A stretch of 6,812 bases of DNA, taken from positions 1 to 6,812 of the forward strand of contig SEBM01000225.1 of NCBI GenBank assembly GCA_004296145.1, read 5' to 3'. Positions within the stretch are counted from its first letter, which is position 1. Each line of letters opens with the position of its first letter. The DNA comes from Flavobacterium sp. GTDB lineage: Bacteria; Bacteroidota; Bacteroidia; Flavobacteriales; Flavobacteriaceae. This document shows, piece by piece, positions 6,782 to 6,812 of the stretch. Position numbers and translations under genes: made by a program. Below the pieces are notes generated by a model. That model was not told the origin of the DNA. It did no database searches and was given only the letters and a program-made list of their open reading frames with translations.

Positions 6782-6812
6782 ATGAAAAAATATTTAAAAT
6801 ATAGTTTATTTC
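6782..6812 (+). CDS. Start of a further operon gene, truncated by the window end
   Basis: ATG 6782 lies 4 bases after the preceding stop and opens a frame beginning MKKYLKYSLF that continues past the window. The basic start followed by hydrophobic residues looks like the beginning of a signal peptide or membrane anchor, so the product is probably exported. The tight spacing makes it the likely fifth gene of the B12-regulated operon. Ten codons are too few to say more. Confidence 0.6.
   Translation, partial: MKKYLKYSLF

Overview
This AT-rich window has Flavobacterium-like (Bacteroidota) hallmarks. These are promoters with the TAnnTTTG -7 box, A/T-rich leaders without Shine-Dalgarno sequences, lipoproteins whose lipobox Cys is followed by acidic residues, and a TonB-dependent receptor paired with surface lipoproteins. 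The genus is an inference; the phylum is well supported.

Layout. At the left end a small gene of unknown function (109 aa) is transcribed leftward (384 to 55) from a probable promoter at about 412-419. A gene-free AT-rich stretch follows. At 679-709 lies an almost ideal Bacteroidota promoter (TTG-N20-TATCTTTG), and directly after it a cobalamin (vitamin B12) riboswitch (about 714-961) with an intact B12 box. Its regulatory hairpin at 943-961 has a loop complementary to an aptamer loop (kissing loop).

The riboswitch leads a rightward operon: a BtuB-like TonB-dependent outer-membrane receptor (1017-3062), a BtuG-like seven-bladed beta-propeller lipoprotein overlapping it by 4 nt (3059-4204), two related PKD-like surface lipoproteins (4210-5496 and 5536-6777), and the first ten codons of another gene (6782 onward) that runs off the window.

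How the genes work together (inference from the riboswitch and the families): the operon is an outer-membrane cobalamin capture and import system. The BtuG-like propeller and probably the two paralogous lipoproteins sit on the cell surface, bind corrinoid and pass it to the BtuB-like channel, which is energised by TonB. High cobalamin would shut the operon down through the riboswitch. The least characterised parts are the tandem lipoprotein pair, with conserved calcium-loop-like motifs, and the RNA between the riboswitch hairpin and the receptor start codon, where an 8-bp hairpin can bury the start codon.
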